DNA from: Paenibacillus uliginis N3/975
GTDB lineage: Bacteria; Bacillota; Bacilli; Paenibacillales; Paenibacillaceae
Assembly: GCF_900177425.1 (NCBI RefSeq)
Contig: NZ_LT840184.1
Span: 3,822,263-3,886,262, forward strand
Reading direction: 5' to 3'
DNA: 64,000 nt
The position numbers and the translations under genes are program-made. Each line of letters begins with the position of its first letter. The first letter of the stretch is position 1. The notes beneath the pieces were generated by a model, which saw only the letters and a program-made list of their open reading frames with translations, did no database searches and was not told the DNA's origin. This document shows positions 15,902 through 24,058 of the stretch, piece after piece.

Positions 15902-16876
15902 CTAATATGAACGCTTTGTAACAAAATGCGCAATATCCTTCAGCTGCTTCTTGGTCTTGATATCTGGTAGTGAATCTAGCGCATCGATCGCTTTACGGAT
16001 ATAACGGTCGGCAAGCACTTCGGATCGGGCAATTCCTGTGCTTGATCTGATCATCCCGACAGCTTCGCTAACATCGCATTGACCATTCAAAGCATGAATC
16101 CGCTCGATTTCTTTCAACAGCCGTTGTCCCAATTCTGGCTCCTGAAGCGCATAAATGACAGGCAGTGTTATGTTACCCTGGCGCATGTCACTGCCTGGCG
16201 GCTTGCCAATCTGCTTCTCCGTACCGCATAAATCGAGAAGATCATCCTGAATCTGAAAGGCCATTCCTACATTGTATCCGAATCGATACATGCTGCTGGA
16301 AACTACGCGATCTGCCTCTGCAGCCATTGCACCCAGCTGACAGCTCACAGCAATCAGCATTGAGGTTTTGCGGCGGATGCGCAGCAGATAGCGTCTTACA
16401 TCCTGATTACAATTGAAAAAGTCACGGATTTGTTCCATTTCACCGATCGACATTTCAACCATCGCTTTGGATAAAATACGATGGATTTCCGGATTGTTCA
16501 GATTCGTTGTAAGGGTCAGCGCTTTACCGTAAATATAGTCCCCTGTATACATGGCTATACGGTTGTCCCATTTGGATTTAACTGTTGGCTTGCCTCTTCT
16601 CATATCCGCGTCATCTATTACATCATCGTGTACAAGAGAAGCGCTGTGAATCAGTTCCAGTGGAACGGCAATATATTTGAGTTTATCGATGTCGTAATTT
16701 CCGAATTTGCCGCCCATTAGCACAAAGACCGGACGCAGCCGTTTGCCGCCTGCCTTAAGAAGGTGCAGTGAGGTTTCCGTCAGCTGCTGATCATCGCCTT
16801 CTATGCTGCGGTACAGCTCTTTTTCGATAACATCCATATCCTTTTTCAGTGCTCCGAAAATGTCCAGTCGTTTCAT
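15902..16876 (-). CDS. hepT: Heptaprenyl diphosphate synthase catalytic subunit (component II)
   Basis: HepT is the catalytic trans-prenyltransferase of the two-component synthase that makes the C35 side chain of menaquinone-7; HepS is its partner. The 324-residue product has the first aspartate-rich motif in LVHDDVIDDADMRRG, preceded by GGKRLRPVFVLM, and the second in FQIQDDLLDLCG. The ATG was placed where it overlaps the mqnA stop by 4 nt (ATGA). hepS is six genes upstream in the same cluster, with four other menaquinone genes between them. Confidence 0.93.
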   Translation of the reverse strand: MKRLDIFGALKKDMDVIEKELYRSIEGDDQQLTETSLHLLKAGGKRLRPVFVLMGGKFGNYDIDKLKYIAVPLELIHSASLVHDDVIDDADMRRGKPTVKSKWDNRIAMYTGDYIYGKALTLTTNLNNPEIHRILSKAMVEMSIGEMEQIRDFFNCNQDVRRYLLRIRRKTSMLIAVSCQLGAMAAEADRVVSSSMYRFGYNVGMAFQIQDDLLDLCGTEKQIGKPPGSDMRQGNITLPVIYALQEPELGQRLLKEIERIHALNGQCDVSEAVGMIRSSTGIARSEVLADRYIRKAIDALDSLPDIKTKKQLKDIAHFVTKRSY

Positions 16877-17736
16877 TCCTTCACCCGCATCACAATATTT
16901 TCTTTCCATAACTCCGGTGTCACATCATGTTTCAGCAAACCAAGCTCATATGCATATTTAAAATATAAGCGGAGCCCCTCCTGCTGCATTTCATTGAAAT
17001 CATAACATAAGTTATTGAAATATCCGTGCCAGTAGGACTCGGTACCCCCGATCCGACTAATAGCTTCATTTACAATTGGACGGAGATCTTCCAGACTTCG
17101 CCGTTTGCTGTCCCGGAACATGCAAGCAATTTCCGCCATAGCTTCGGGATTGTCGGCAGCGGCACTACGGTTCACTGCCCAGACGGCAAAGGTCATGCTG
17201 CAGCCCGTCCACTCCTTCCACCATTTACCGAGATCGGTTACATGGTACTTCTTGTTGTACCACGAAGCTCTAATGGCGTTATCGCCAATCAACAAAGCCG
17301 CGTCTGCACTTTCCATCATCGTGTCGAGATCTGGCTCCATCGTCTTGTATTCAGGTGCTCCGTCAAGCGCCTTTTCCATCAATATTTTCAACAGATTAAC
17401 CGACGTAGCCGATGTATTGGTTAGCGCTATGGTACCGCTCTTGAGCGATTCAACAGGACCACGGGAAAACAGTAGTATCGATTTCACCGATCCGTTGGCG
17501 CTCACTGATAATTCAGGGAGCAGCTGCAGCTTATCTGCTGCTTCGGCGTATGCGAAAGAGGATAATGCACCAATATGAATATCTCCGTTTTTCATCCCTT
17601 CGTTCAAAACGGACGGCACTTCAGCCAACATCTCAGCAGGAGTCCCCAATAGTTGAGGATCCACATAATAAAATAGAGGCCACGCGTTGGTATAACTGAT
17701 TTTGCCGATCACGGTCTTCTTGTCTACTCCCGGCAT
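16873..17736 (-). CDS. mqnA: Chorismate dehydratase of the futalosine menaquinone pathway
   Basis: MqnA removes water from chorismate to give 3-enolpyruvylbenzoate, the first step of futalosine-dependent menaquinone synthesis. The product (about 287 residues) has the periplasmic-binding-protein-like fold of the family: IGKISYTNAWPLFYYVD near the start, HIGALSSFAYAEAADKLQLLP, a serine/threonine-rich block IALTNTSATSVNLLKIL and AALLIGDNAIRASW in the middle, then WKEWTGCSMTFAVWAVNR. The start follows the ubiX stop by 1 nt behind GGGGTG. The remaining mqn enzymes (MqnB, C, D, E) are not in this window. Confidence 0.88.
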   Translation of the reverse strand: MPGVDKKTVIGKISYTNAWPLFYYVDPQLLGTPAEMLAEVPSVLNEGMKNGDIHIGALSSFAYAEAADKLQLLPELSVSANGSVKSILLFSRGPVESLKSGTIALTNTSATSVNLLKILMEKALDGAPEYKTMEPDLDTMMESADAALLIGDNAIRASWYNKKYHVTDLGKWWKEWTGCSMTFAVWAVNRSAAADNPEAMAEIACMFRDSKRRSLEDLRPIVNEAISRIGGTESYWHGYFNNLCYDFNEMQQEGLRLYFKYAYELGLLKHDVTPELWKENIVMRVKE

Positions 17737-17737
17737 G

Positions 17738-18340
17738 TTAGTCACCCCATCTTTTAAACAGTTGATGTTCGATACGAAGGCTGTCGAGTACTTTCCCGAC
17801 CAGAAAGTTCACAAGGTCGTCCAAGCTCTGCGGCTTAAAATAAAAGGCCGGCATCGCTGGTATTATTTTGACCCCCAGATTAGCAAGCTTCAGCATATTT
17901 TCCAAATGAATCGCATGCAGAGGCGTTTCTCTAGGTACAAGCACCAGCGTTCTTCCTTCTTTCAGCATAACATCCGCCGCGCGGGCCATCAAATTATCAG
18001 AGGTTCCGTGAGCCACAGAGGACAGGGTGCCCATTGAACATGGCATTATGACCATGCCTTCCACGAGGTACGAACCGCTAGCGATAGTGGCACCGATATC
18101 TGCTATCGGATGATAGTACACCTTTCCGTTCGCACCTCTAAATTTCTCTTCAAGAACAACTTCCCGGCTTGCTGCCGACCAGTCAAGCTCCTCCTTCAAC
18201 ACACGCCAGCCTGCGTTCGTAATAACCAAGTGTACGTCATACCCAAGCTGTAATAAACATTCCGTCAAACGGACGCCATAAATAGAGCCGCTCGCACCAG
18301 TTATGCCAACAATCCAACTTTTCTTTCGGCCCGTGTCCAT
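17738..18340 (-). CDS. ubiX: UbiX-type flavin prenyltransferase
   Basis: UbiX attaches a dimethylallyl group to FMN, making the prenyl-FMN cofactor of UbiD-family decarboxylases. The 200-residue product has the flavin-binding VGITGASGSIYGVRL at the N-terminus, VIMPCSMGTLSSVAHG (about 98-113) and VLVPRETPLHAIHLENML (about 132-149), all family blocks. It starts at the ATG overlapping the ubiA-type gene stop. The context suggests it serves a UbiD-like decarboxylase of the futalosine pathway; no ubiD gene lies in the window, so that partner is inferred. Confidence 0.92.
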   Translation of the reverse strand: MDTGRKKSWIVGITGASGSIYGVRLTECLLQLGYDVHLVITNAGWRVLKEELDWSAASREVVLEEKFRGANGKVYYHPIADIGATIASGSYLVEGMVIMPCSMGTLSSVAHGTSDNLMARAADVMLKEGRTLVLVPRETPLHAIHLENMLKLANLGVKIIPAMPAFYFKPQSLDDLVNFLVGKVLDSLRIEHQLFKRWGD

Positions 18341-19212
18341 CAAATATATCTCACCACCAGATCAATCAAGGTGAATACGAATAATATAATGCTGAGCGTG
18401 ATATTCATCGTAAAGAAGGCGGTCTGTAACCGGCTCATATCTTTAGGGGACAGAATGTAATGCTGATAAAACAAAATGCCACAGGCAATAATCATTCCCG
18501 CTAAATACCACCAGCTAAGCGGTGTCACAAAAAACAATACGATAAAGCCGATTGCGGTAATAACATGAAAGCCTCGTGCGAACCAGAGCGATTTTTGCAG
18601 ACCGAAACGTGAAGGAATGGAGTACAAACCTTCTTTGCTGTCAAACTCCTGATCCTGACATGCATAAACCACATCGAATCCGGCCGTCCAAAACGCAAGC
18701 GCCACATAAAATATGATCGCTTTATAGTCCACTTGCCCGGTTACAGCTACCCATCCGCCAAGTGGAGCAAGTGCCGTCGTGAGGCCAAGTACCACATGAC
18801 ACAACCAGGTAAAACGTTTCGTGTAGGAATAAATAATAAGCATAAAAATAGCAATTGGCAGTAAGCGAAAAGCAAATGAGTCCAGTTCGGCAGTGGCCCA
18901 GAAGAAAACGGCAAAGGAAACGATAATAAAAAGGATAACTTCAACCGGCTTTAACAGTCCTGCAGGTATTGCTCGTCCAGCTGTGCGTGGGTTTTTGGCA
19001 TCTATGTATTGATCAGATAGTCGATTCAGTCCAAAGGCAGCACTCCGGGCTCCGAACATCGCTAGAAAGATCCAACCAATATCACCCCATGAGGGCAAAT
19101 GGTCAAATACCACTGCAGAACCCAGAATTGCACCCATAAAAGCGAAAGGTAGAGCAAATAACGTATGCTCCACTTTTATCATCTCTAAATATGTTCCGAT
19201 TTTCTTAAACAT
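18340..19212 (-). CDS. mqnP: UbiA-family prenyltransferase (MqnP-like)
   Basis: UbiA-family enzymes attach a polyprenyl chain to an aromatic acid at the membrane. The 290-residue product has about eight hydrophobic segments and two Asp-rich motifs: NRLSDQYIDAKNPRT (about 68-82) and DVVYACQDQEFDSKEGL (about 186-202). The start overlaps the menG stop and has AAGGAG 8 nt upstream. Because it is flanked by mqnA, ubiX and both heptaprenyl synthase genes, its likely acceptor is the futalosine-pathway naphthoate rather than 4-hydroxybenzoate; this is inference from context. Confidence 0.85.
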   Translation of the reverse strand: MFKKIGTYLEMIKVEHTLFALPFAFMGAILGSAVVFDHLPSWGDIGWIFLAMFGARSAAFGLNRLSDQYIDAKNPRTAGRAIPAGLLKPVEVILFIIVSFAVFFWATAELDSFAFRLLPIAIFMLIIYSYTKRFTWLCHVVLGLTTALAPLGGWVAVTGQVDYKAIIFYVALAFWTAGFDVVYACQDQEFDSKEGLYSIPSRFGLQKSLWFARGFHVITAIGFIVLFFVTPLSWWYLAGMIIACGILFYQHYILSPKDMSRLQTAFFTMNITLSIILFVFTLIDLVVRYI

Positions 19213-19966
19213 CCATATTCTCCTTGATCCCAATATGTAATGCTGCAATTCCGCTGGTCAAGGGAAAGGCTTCTACATGGTTAAGTCCGATCTTACGGAA
19301 AACTTCTGAAAGCTCCTTCCTGCCCGGAAAAAGCGCAAGCGACTCAGGGAGCCATTTATACTGCTCGTACCGTTTTGCAAACAATTTGGCCATCAGTGGC
19401 AGTAATTTTTGGAAATAAAAAAAGTACAATCCTTTGAAAGGCTGCCATGTTGGCTTCGACAATTCAAGACAAACAACCATTCCGCCAGGCTTGACAACGC
19501 GTTTCATTTCCTCCAAAACTTTCACGTAATCAGGAACGTTACGCAAACCAAAACCGATGGTCGCATAATCAAAGCGGTTGTCCTCAAAAGGAAGGCTCAT
19601 TGCATTTCCTTGAACAAGAGTAATCTGCTTATTCAGACCTCCCTTTTTAACCTTCTGTCTGCCAACATTCAGCATTCCTTCGCTGAAATCAAGCCCGATA
19701 ATGTGGCCTGATTCACCACTTGTATTTGCCATACTAATGGTCCAATCGCAAGTACCACAGCACAAGTCAATCGCTGTATCCCCAAGCTGCATGTTCATTT
19801 TCTTCATCGTGAATTTCCGCCAGCGCTTATGCTGACGGAAGCTGAGGATGTCGTTCATGATGTCGTACTTGCCGGCAATATTTTCGAAAACGGAATGAAC
19901 GTACTGCTCTTTCGGTTTGTTGCTTTCATCATGTTTCATGGATGACTTAACTGCATTGTTCTCCAT
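19205..19966 (-). CDS. menG: Demethylmenaquinone methyltransferase
   Basis: MenG (UbiE family) carries out the last menaquinone step, methylating demethylmenaquinone with SAM. The product of about 253 residues has VHSVFENIAGKYDIMNDILSF (the first family signature), the SAM-binding AIDLCCGTCDWTISMA, GLDFSEGMLNVGRQKV, and FDYATIGFGLRNVPDYVKVLEEMKRVVKPGG. The N-terminus carries about 20 extra polar residues ahead of the usual start. It follows hepS by about 10 nt, as in B. subtilis (hepS-menG). Confidence 0.94.
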   Translation of the reverse strand: MENNAVKSSMKHDESNKPKEQYVHSVFENIAGKYDIMNDILSFRQHKRWRKFTMKKMNMQLGDTAIDLCCGTCDWTISMANTSGESGHIIGLDFSEGMLNVGRQKVKKGGLNKQITLVQGNAMSLPFEDNRFDYATIGFGLRNVPDYVKVLEEMKRVVKPGGMVVCLELSKPTWQPFKGLYFFYFQKLLPLMAKLFAKRYEQYKWLPESLALFPGRKELSEVFRKIGLNHVEAFPLTSGIAALHIGIKENMDV

Positions 19967-19975
19967 CTGAGTCAC

Positions 19976-20845
19976 CTATCCTTCCCTTACGGCTGACCGG
20001 TATCTGCTGAGCCTTTGAATAAACGGCTCCAGGATCTGACCGATCTGTGCAGATGGTCCTTCCCCATTGAAGGCCGATATCAGAGTTTGTACTGTGCTTA
20101 CGGACTGACGCAGCTTGTCCAGCAGATTGTCAGCCGTCTTATGCTTCAGCATCAGCTTCTTCCAGTCTTTCGAATCCAGTTTTTTCGTGATCAGCAATTT
20201 TTTCTCTTCTTCATTGGCTCGGTCCAGCATGTACCAATAACCATAACCATTTCTGCCGTCCTCCGGAGAAACACAGCGATCCACTTCGCGCAAGATCGTC
20301 TCACAGTGGGTAATTTCACTTAGCAGTGTCTTCCAGTTCCCCCGAAATGAAGACTCGATCAATGGTGTAAAAGAAAGAAACAGCTGCATGTTCAGCTGTA
20401 CCATGTGGCGTAAATATTCTTCTGCCGACAGAAGCATGCCCTTCATTTTACCGTACAGATTCATTTTCAATACATTAACTTCACTGACAGCTTTGCTCAG
20501 CAAAGCGATGGCTTCGACATCGCCGGTCTGAGCCAGCAAATGATAAAACCGGCTGCTGTAATAATCGCCAGCCAACACCTTAAGCTGCCGGGAGCGCATC
20601 ATCTTCTCTCCCTGATTGCCTTCAGTTGTATCAATGCTCTCGTGCGTATCCAGTCCCACCTGAACCAATGAAGTAACCAGCGCATACAGCTCATCACGTT
20701 CCGTTACATTCCGTTTGGAACACTGTAAAAATATGTATAACAAATGAACGCGGGCATCCGGAAAATTCGGAAGCTCCGTGTGGGTTTGAATCATGTCATA
20801 ATTTAAATACTTTTTTGCTAACTCGGGAACGCGATACGGTTTCAT
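19976..20845 (-). CDS. hepS: Heptaprenyl diphosphate synthase subunit I
   Basis: HepS is the non-catalytic partner that sets chain length of the HepT synthase. The 289-residue product is helical, lacks aspartate-rich motifs, and contains LKVLAGDYYSSRFYHLLAQTGDVEAIALLSKAVSEVNVLKMNLYG, which corresponds to the conserved core of the HepS family. The ATG follows GGAGGCTGAGG. It is the first gene of the hepS-menG-mqnP-ubiX-mqnA-hepT cluster. In B. subtilis mtrB is directly upstream; here mtrB is 2.4 kb away beyond two unrelated genes. Confidence 0.85.
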   Translation of the reverse strand: MKPYRVPELAKKYLNYDMIQTHTELPNFPDARVHLLYIFLQCSKRNVTERDELYALVTSLVQVGLDTHESIDTTEGNQGEKMMRSRQLKVLAGDYYSSRFYHLLAQTGDVEAIALLSKAVSEVNVLKMNLYGKMKGMLLSAEEYLRHMVQLNMQLFLSFTPLIESSFRGNWKTLLSEITHCETILREVDRCVSPEDGRNGYGYWYMLDRANEEEKKLLITKKLDSKDWKKLMLKHKTADNLLDKLRQSVSTVQTLISAFNGEGPSAQIGQILEPFIQRLSRYRSAVREG

Positions 20846-20956
20846 CCTCAGCCTCCGTGCACTTGATGTTCTTTAGTTCAGTTTTACTCACAATCTAATC
20901 TATTATAACACATCATTCCAGCGCGTACATGCCCGCTGTCTACTATTTTACCCGTT

Positions 20957-21505
20957 TTAATCTGAGCTGAACTGCTTCATCCAAACATTCGTTAATGTAA
21001 GATGCAAGCCTTGAACCAATCTCTCTGAAAATGGCTCATTCTCCATCTGCTTCAGCTCCTGTAAAAGAGACGGATCCCATTCATTTCGTCTAACATTTGC
21101 GGCCAGCATCAAATATCGGGCTCCGGTCCAAGGATCTATAGCTACAAACCTGAGATAAAGTTGTTTTACATTTTGCTTGTCTTCAAAGCTGAATGAAATG
21201 ATACTTTCAAGGTCGTTGTAGACCGTTCTGACCGACTTCAATTCCTCCGTTATTTTCAAATCAACGGACAGAGTTCCGTTATCCCAGTCCGCTTTACCTA
21301 TTTTTAAAGCCAGAGGTAATGAGCTGAGACTATCCACAAGGTTGGTATCTGACAAACTCGCATGAACACCTTCAGGTTGAAAAGCGGATACGCTGATCCG
21401 CTCCTCCGCTCCGCTAACGGAATGCACGACAGATAACAGCAAGAGAAAAAATGCAGTAACTAAGGCTGGAATCCATAATCCTAAAACCGGTCTGAATCGT
21501 CTCAT
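20957..21505 (-). CDS. Secreted or membrane-anchored protein of unknown function
   Basis: The 182-residue product begins MRRFRPVLGLWIPALVTAFF and has one strong hydrophobic segment (about 9-30) ending near VSGAEE, a signal peptide or N-terminal anchor. The rest is soluble, with ITEELKSVRTVYNDLESIISFSFEDKQNVKQLYLRF and DPWTGARYLMLAANVRRNEWDPS. I do not recognise the family. A GGAAGGGGG site precedes the chosen ATG; the longer frame adds 45 residues without a signal sequence. It is divergent from the dipeptidase gene and ahead of hepS. Confidence 0.75.
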   Translation of the reverse strand: MRRFRPVLGLWIPALVTAFFLLLLSVVHSVSGAEERISVSAFQPEGVHASLSDTNLVDSLSSLPLALKIGKADWDNGTLSVDLKITEELKSVRTVYNDLESIISFSFEDKQNVKQLYLRFVAIDPWTGARYLMLAANVRRNEWDPSLLQELKQMENEPFSERLVQGLHLTLTNVWMKQFSSD

Positions 21506-21748
21506 GCATAAAACCCCCTTCCACCTTATTTTCATCCACCCTTGTAAAGCCCATACCTCATTGTACAAATAAATAAAGCAAGCTATGACTTCTTGTGCTT
21601 CAAGTTTCTTATGACTTTTAGGTATTGGGCTATTCTTCAACTACGAATGGGTACGATATCTTTGTTTCGTATTTTCTCAAAAAAAGATAGAATAATAAGG
21701 AACGGCACATTTCGATGCCATTGTAAATTGAAGGAGGATTCATTAATT

Positions 21749-23110
21749 ATGAGCGTAGATTATAAAGCATACTTTGCTGAACATCGCGAAACCCATTTGA
21801 ACGAACTGAAAGAATGGTTATCGATTCCCAGTATCTCTGCACTGTCAGAGCACAAGGACGACGTTGCCAAAGCAGCGGAGTGGCTCGCAGACAAACTGAC
21901 TGTAGCAGGGCTTGAGCATGTGGAGATTCATCAAACCACGGGACATCCGATTATAACCGCAGATTATTTGCATGCTGAAGGTAAGCCGACCGTGCTGATA
22001 TACGGCCATTATGACGTACAGCCGGTGGACCCGCTTCACCTGTGGGAAACCCCGCCATTTGAGCCTTCGATCCGTAACGGAAAGCTGTTCGCACGAGGCG
22101 CTACCGATGATAAAGGCCAACTGTTCCTTCATGTTAAAGCGGTGGAAGCGATTCTTAAGCAGGAACAAGAACTGCCCGTTAACATCAAGTTCTGTATCGA
22201 AGGTGAAGAGGAAGTCTCCAGTCCCAACCTGCCGCTTTATTTGGAAAAAAACAAAGACAAGCTGGCAGCGGACGCAATCCTGATTTCCGACACCTCCCTG
22301 CTCGCTCCGGGCAAGCCTGCCATTTCTACGGGACTTCGTGGTCTGTGCTCGCTAGAGTTGTCCCTTGAAACGGCCAATACCGACCTGCATTCAGGTACAT
22401 ACGGCGGCGGCGTGCCGAACGCGCTGCATGCGATCGTCTCCTTGTTGTCTTCGCTTCATGATGAGAACGGTCGAGTGAGTGTAAAAGGATTCTATGACGG
22501 TGTTCAAGAGCTATCACCCGAAATGCGTGAGGAATTCGCTAAACAGCAGTTCGATGAAGAACAGCTTCAAAGAGATCTCAATCTGGATGCTCTGTTTGGC
22601 GAAGAAGGCTACTCCTTCGTGGAACGCATTGGCGCACGGCCAACGCTGGAGCTCAACGGTGTATATGGCGGATTCCAGGGAGAAGGCAGCAAGACTGTCA
22701 TTCCGAAGGAAGCTCATGCAAAAATCACATGCCGTCTGGTCGCGGACCAAGACCCACAAGCAGTGCTGGATGCCATTGAAGCGCATCTGCATGCGAACAC
22801 CCCTGTAGGTTCGAAGCTGACGTTTACGCCTAAGGAAAAGGCGTTTGCGTTCAACATTGATCCATCTCATCCGATGCTGCAAAAAGCAGCTGATGCTTTC
22901 GAGAATGTATATGGCACGCGCGCACTGTTTACAAAAGATGGCGGCTCAATACCGATCGTTGAGAAGTTGTCCAGCACGCTAAACGCGCCGGCGGTCATGA
23001 TGGGCTTCGGCTTGCCGGACGAAAACTTGCATGCACCGAATGAGCATTTTAATTTGGAAAACTTTGATCATGGCTTGCTGACGATTGTGAATTATTTGAA
23101 GTTGATCTGA
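21749..23110 (+). CDS. M20 family dipeptidase
   Basis: This 453-residue zinc peptidase belongs to the M20A/PepV-CNDP-like group. Zinc and catalytic residues are visible in LIYGHYDVQPVDPLHLWETPPFEP (His and Asp), RGATDDKGQLFLHVKA (bridging Asp), FCIEGEEEVSSPNL (catalytic Glu pair) and near the end FGLPDENLHAPNEHFNLENF (His). A lid domain with DLHSGTYGGGVPNALHAI lies between. The start has AAGGAGG 8 nt upstream. It stands alone on the plus strand, between two minus-strand genes, and ends at a shared terminator. It likely acts on dipeptides in the cytosol. Confidence 0.93.
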   Translation: MSVDYKAYFAEHRETHLNELKEWLSIPSISALSEHKDDVAKAAEWLADKLTVAGLEHVEIHQTTGHPIITADYLHAEGKPTVLIYGHYDVQPVDPLHLWETPPFEPSIRNGKLFARGATDDKGQLFLHVKAVEAILKQEQELPVNIKFCIEGEEEVSSPNLPLYLEKNKDKLAADAILISDTSLLAPGKPAISTGLRGLCSLELSLETANTDLHSGTYGGGVPNALHAIVSLLSSLHDENGRVSVKGFYDGVQELSPEMREEFAKQQFDEEQLQRDLNLDALFGEEGYSFVERIGARPTLELNGVYGGFQGEGSKTVIPKEAHAKITCRLVADQDPQAVLDAIEAHLHANTPVGSKLTFTPKEKAFAFNIDPSHPMLQKAADAFENVYGTRALFTKDGGSIPIVEKLSSTLNAPAVMMGFGLPDENLHAPNEHFNLENFDHGLLTIVNYLKLI

Positions 23111-23156
23111 CGCAGGCATCTAAGGAATAACAGCGAGGAATTGGCTGCCTGACCAC

Positions 23157-23200
23157 AAAAGAAACCCTGTCCTTTTTAAAGGCACAGGGTTTCTTTAATT
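23157..23200. terminator. Bidirectional terminator between dipeptidase and mtrB
   Basis: GAAACCCTGT (23161-23170) and ACAGGGTTTC (23184-23193) form a 10-bp stem with A-rich and T-rich flanks on both sides. It stops the plus-strand dipeptidase transcript and the converging mtrB transcript. Confidence 0.85.
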
Positions 23201-23221
23201 CCAGTACAGGTTTGATTGATA

Positions 23222-23446
23222 TTACATACCTGCTTCTGTTTTGCCGTGCTTGGTCATGACTTCCGCTTTTCCACGGATTTTGACGGCAGAGGTATGGTCT
23301 GTGAACTGGGCAATGATAACCTCGCCCTTATCGAGTTTTTCGGTATGGTGAAAACGAGTATCCTGTCCCCGGGTCAGCCCGATCACCTGCACACCGTTTT
23401 CCAGAGCCTTAACGACAAAATAGTCACCGTTTTTTACATCTTCCAT
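23222..23446 (-). CDS. mtrB: Tryptophan RNA-binding attenuation protein (TRAP)
   Basis: TRAP forms an 11-subunit ring that, with bound tryptophan, wraps (G/U)AG-rich RNA and shuts down trp expression. The 74-residue product aligns without gaps to B. subtilis MtrB as I remember it. Tryptophan-pocket residues Thr25, Thr30, Gln47 and Thr49 and the RNA-binding KKR triad (Lys37, Lys56, Arg58) are all in place, with the GLTRG and FHH motifs. The ATG follows GGGGGAGGA. It lies just after hbs, as in B. subtilis, but mtrA (GTP cyclohydrolase I) is absent from its usual place. Its target is at 11395-11450. Confidence 0.95.
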   Translation of the reverse strand: MEDVKNGDYFVVKALENGVQVIGLTRGQDTRFHHTEKLDKGEVIIAQFTDHTSAVKIRGKAEVMTKHGKTEAGM

Positions 23447-23475
23447 AACCGTGTCCTCCCCCAATCCTTGTGAAA

Positions 23476-23505
23476 AGAAAAGGCCGTGAACGAATTCACG
23501 GGCCT
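23476..23505 (-). terminator. Terminator between hbs and mtrB
   Basis: AGGCCGTGAA and TTCACGGGCCT form a strong stem with a CGAA loop, followed on the minus strand by TTTTCTTTTC. It should end most hbs transcripts, so mtrB would depend on readthrough or a promoter in the 30 nt before it. Confidence 0.8.
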
Positions 23506-23533
23506 CTGCTTTTTAGGTAATATGTAGAAATCT

Positions 23534-23806
23534 TTATTTGATTCCGTCTTTGAGCGCCTTACCAGGTTTAAATGCAGGAATTTTGCTCGAAGGGATTTCG
23601 ATTTCTTCACCTGTTTGCGGGTTGCGGCCTTTACGTGCGGAACGCTCGCGTACCTCGAAGTTTCCGAAACCTACCAATTGGACTTTATCTCCATTTTGCA
23701 ACGCTTCGGAAATAGCATCAAAAACAGCGTCAACCGCTTTAGTTGCGTCCTTCTTAGAAAGCTCTGTGGATTCAGCCACCTGTGTAATCAGATCTGATTT
23801 ATTCAT
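23534..23806 (-). CDS. hbs: DNA-binding protein HU
   Basis: HU is the main nucleoid protein, a homodimer that bends DNA without sequence preference. The 90-residue product is of exact family length: MNKSDLITQVAESTELSKKD at the start, the signature GFGNFEVRERSARKGRNPQTG (arm that enters the minor groove, about 46-66) and the basic C-terminus AFKPGKALKDGIK. It lies between spoIVA and mtrB, the conserved Bacillales order. Confidence 0.97.
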   Translation of the reverse strand: MNKSDLITQVAESTELSKKDATKAVDAVFDAISEALQNGDKVQLVGFGNFEVRERSARKGRNPQTGEEIEIPSSKIPAFKPGKALKDGIK

Positions 23807-23992
23807 TCTTTCACCTCCCTAATAAGGATGTTCTTCACTTGGTATTCACTGTTTCCGTTTTACCGCAAAATATACGTACACCGGGCATTTTCACCCTTCG
23901 CTGCATTCAGATGCATGACGCGGAACAAACTTATAGTAATACAGTCAAATCATAATTTCAAGCGTTTTACCTCTCTTCGGCATCAAAACAGG

Positions 23993-24036
23993 AAAAAACA
24001 ACCGAAAATCAGCTTCAGCAGCCGATCTGCGGTTGT
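23993..24036 (-). terminator. Terminator after spoIVA
   Basis: ACAACCG (23998-24004) pairs with CGGTTGT (24030-24036), extended by CAGAT/AGCTG-type inner pairing, and is followed on the minus strand by TTTTTTCC. The rest of 23807-24058 is the hbs upstream region. Confidence 0.75.
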
Positions 24037-24058
24037 CTTTCACAAAAGATCTCTTGAA

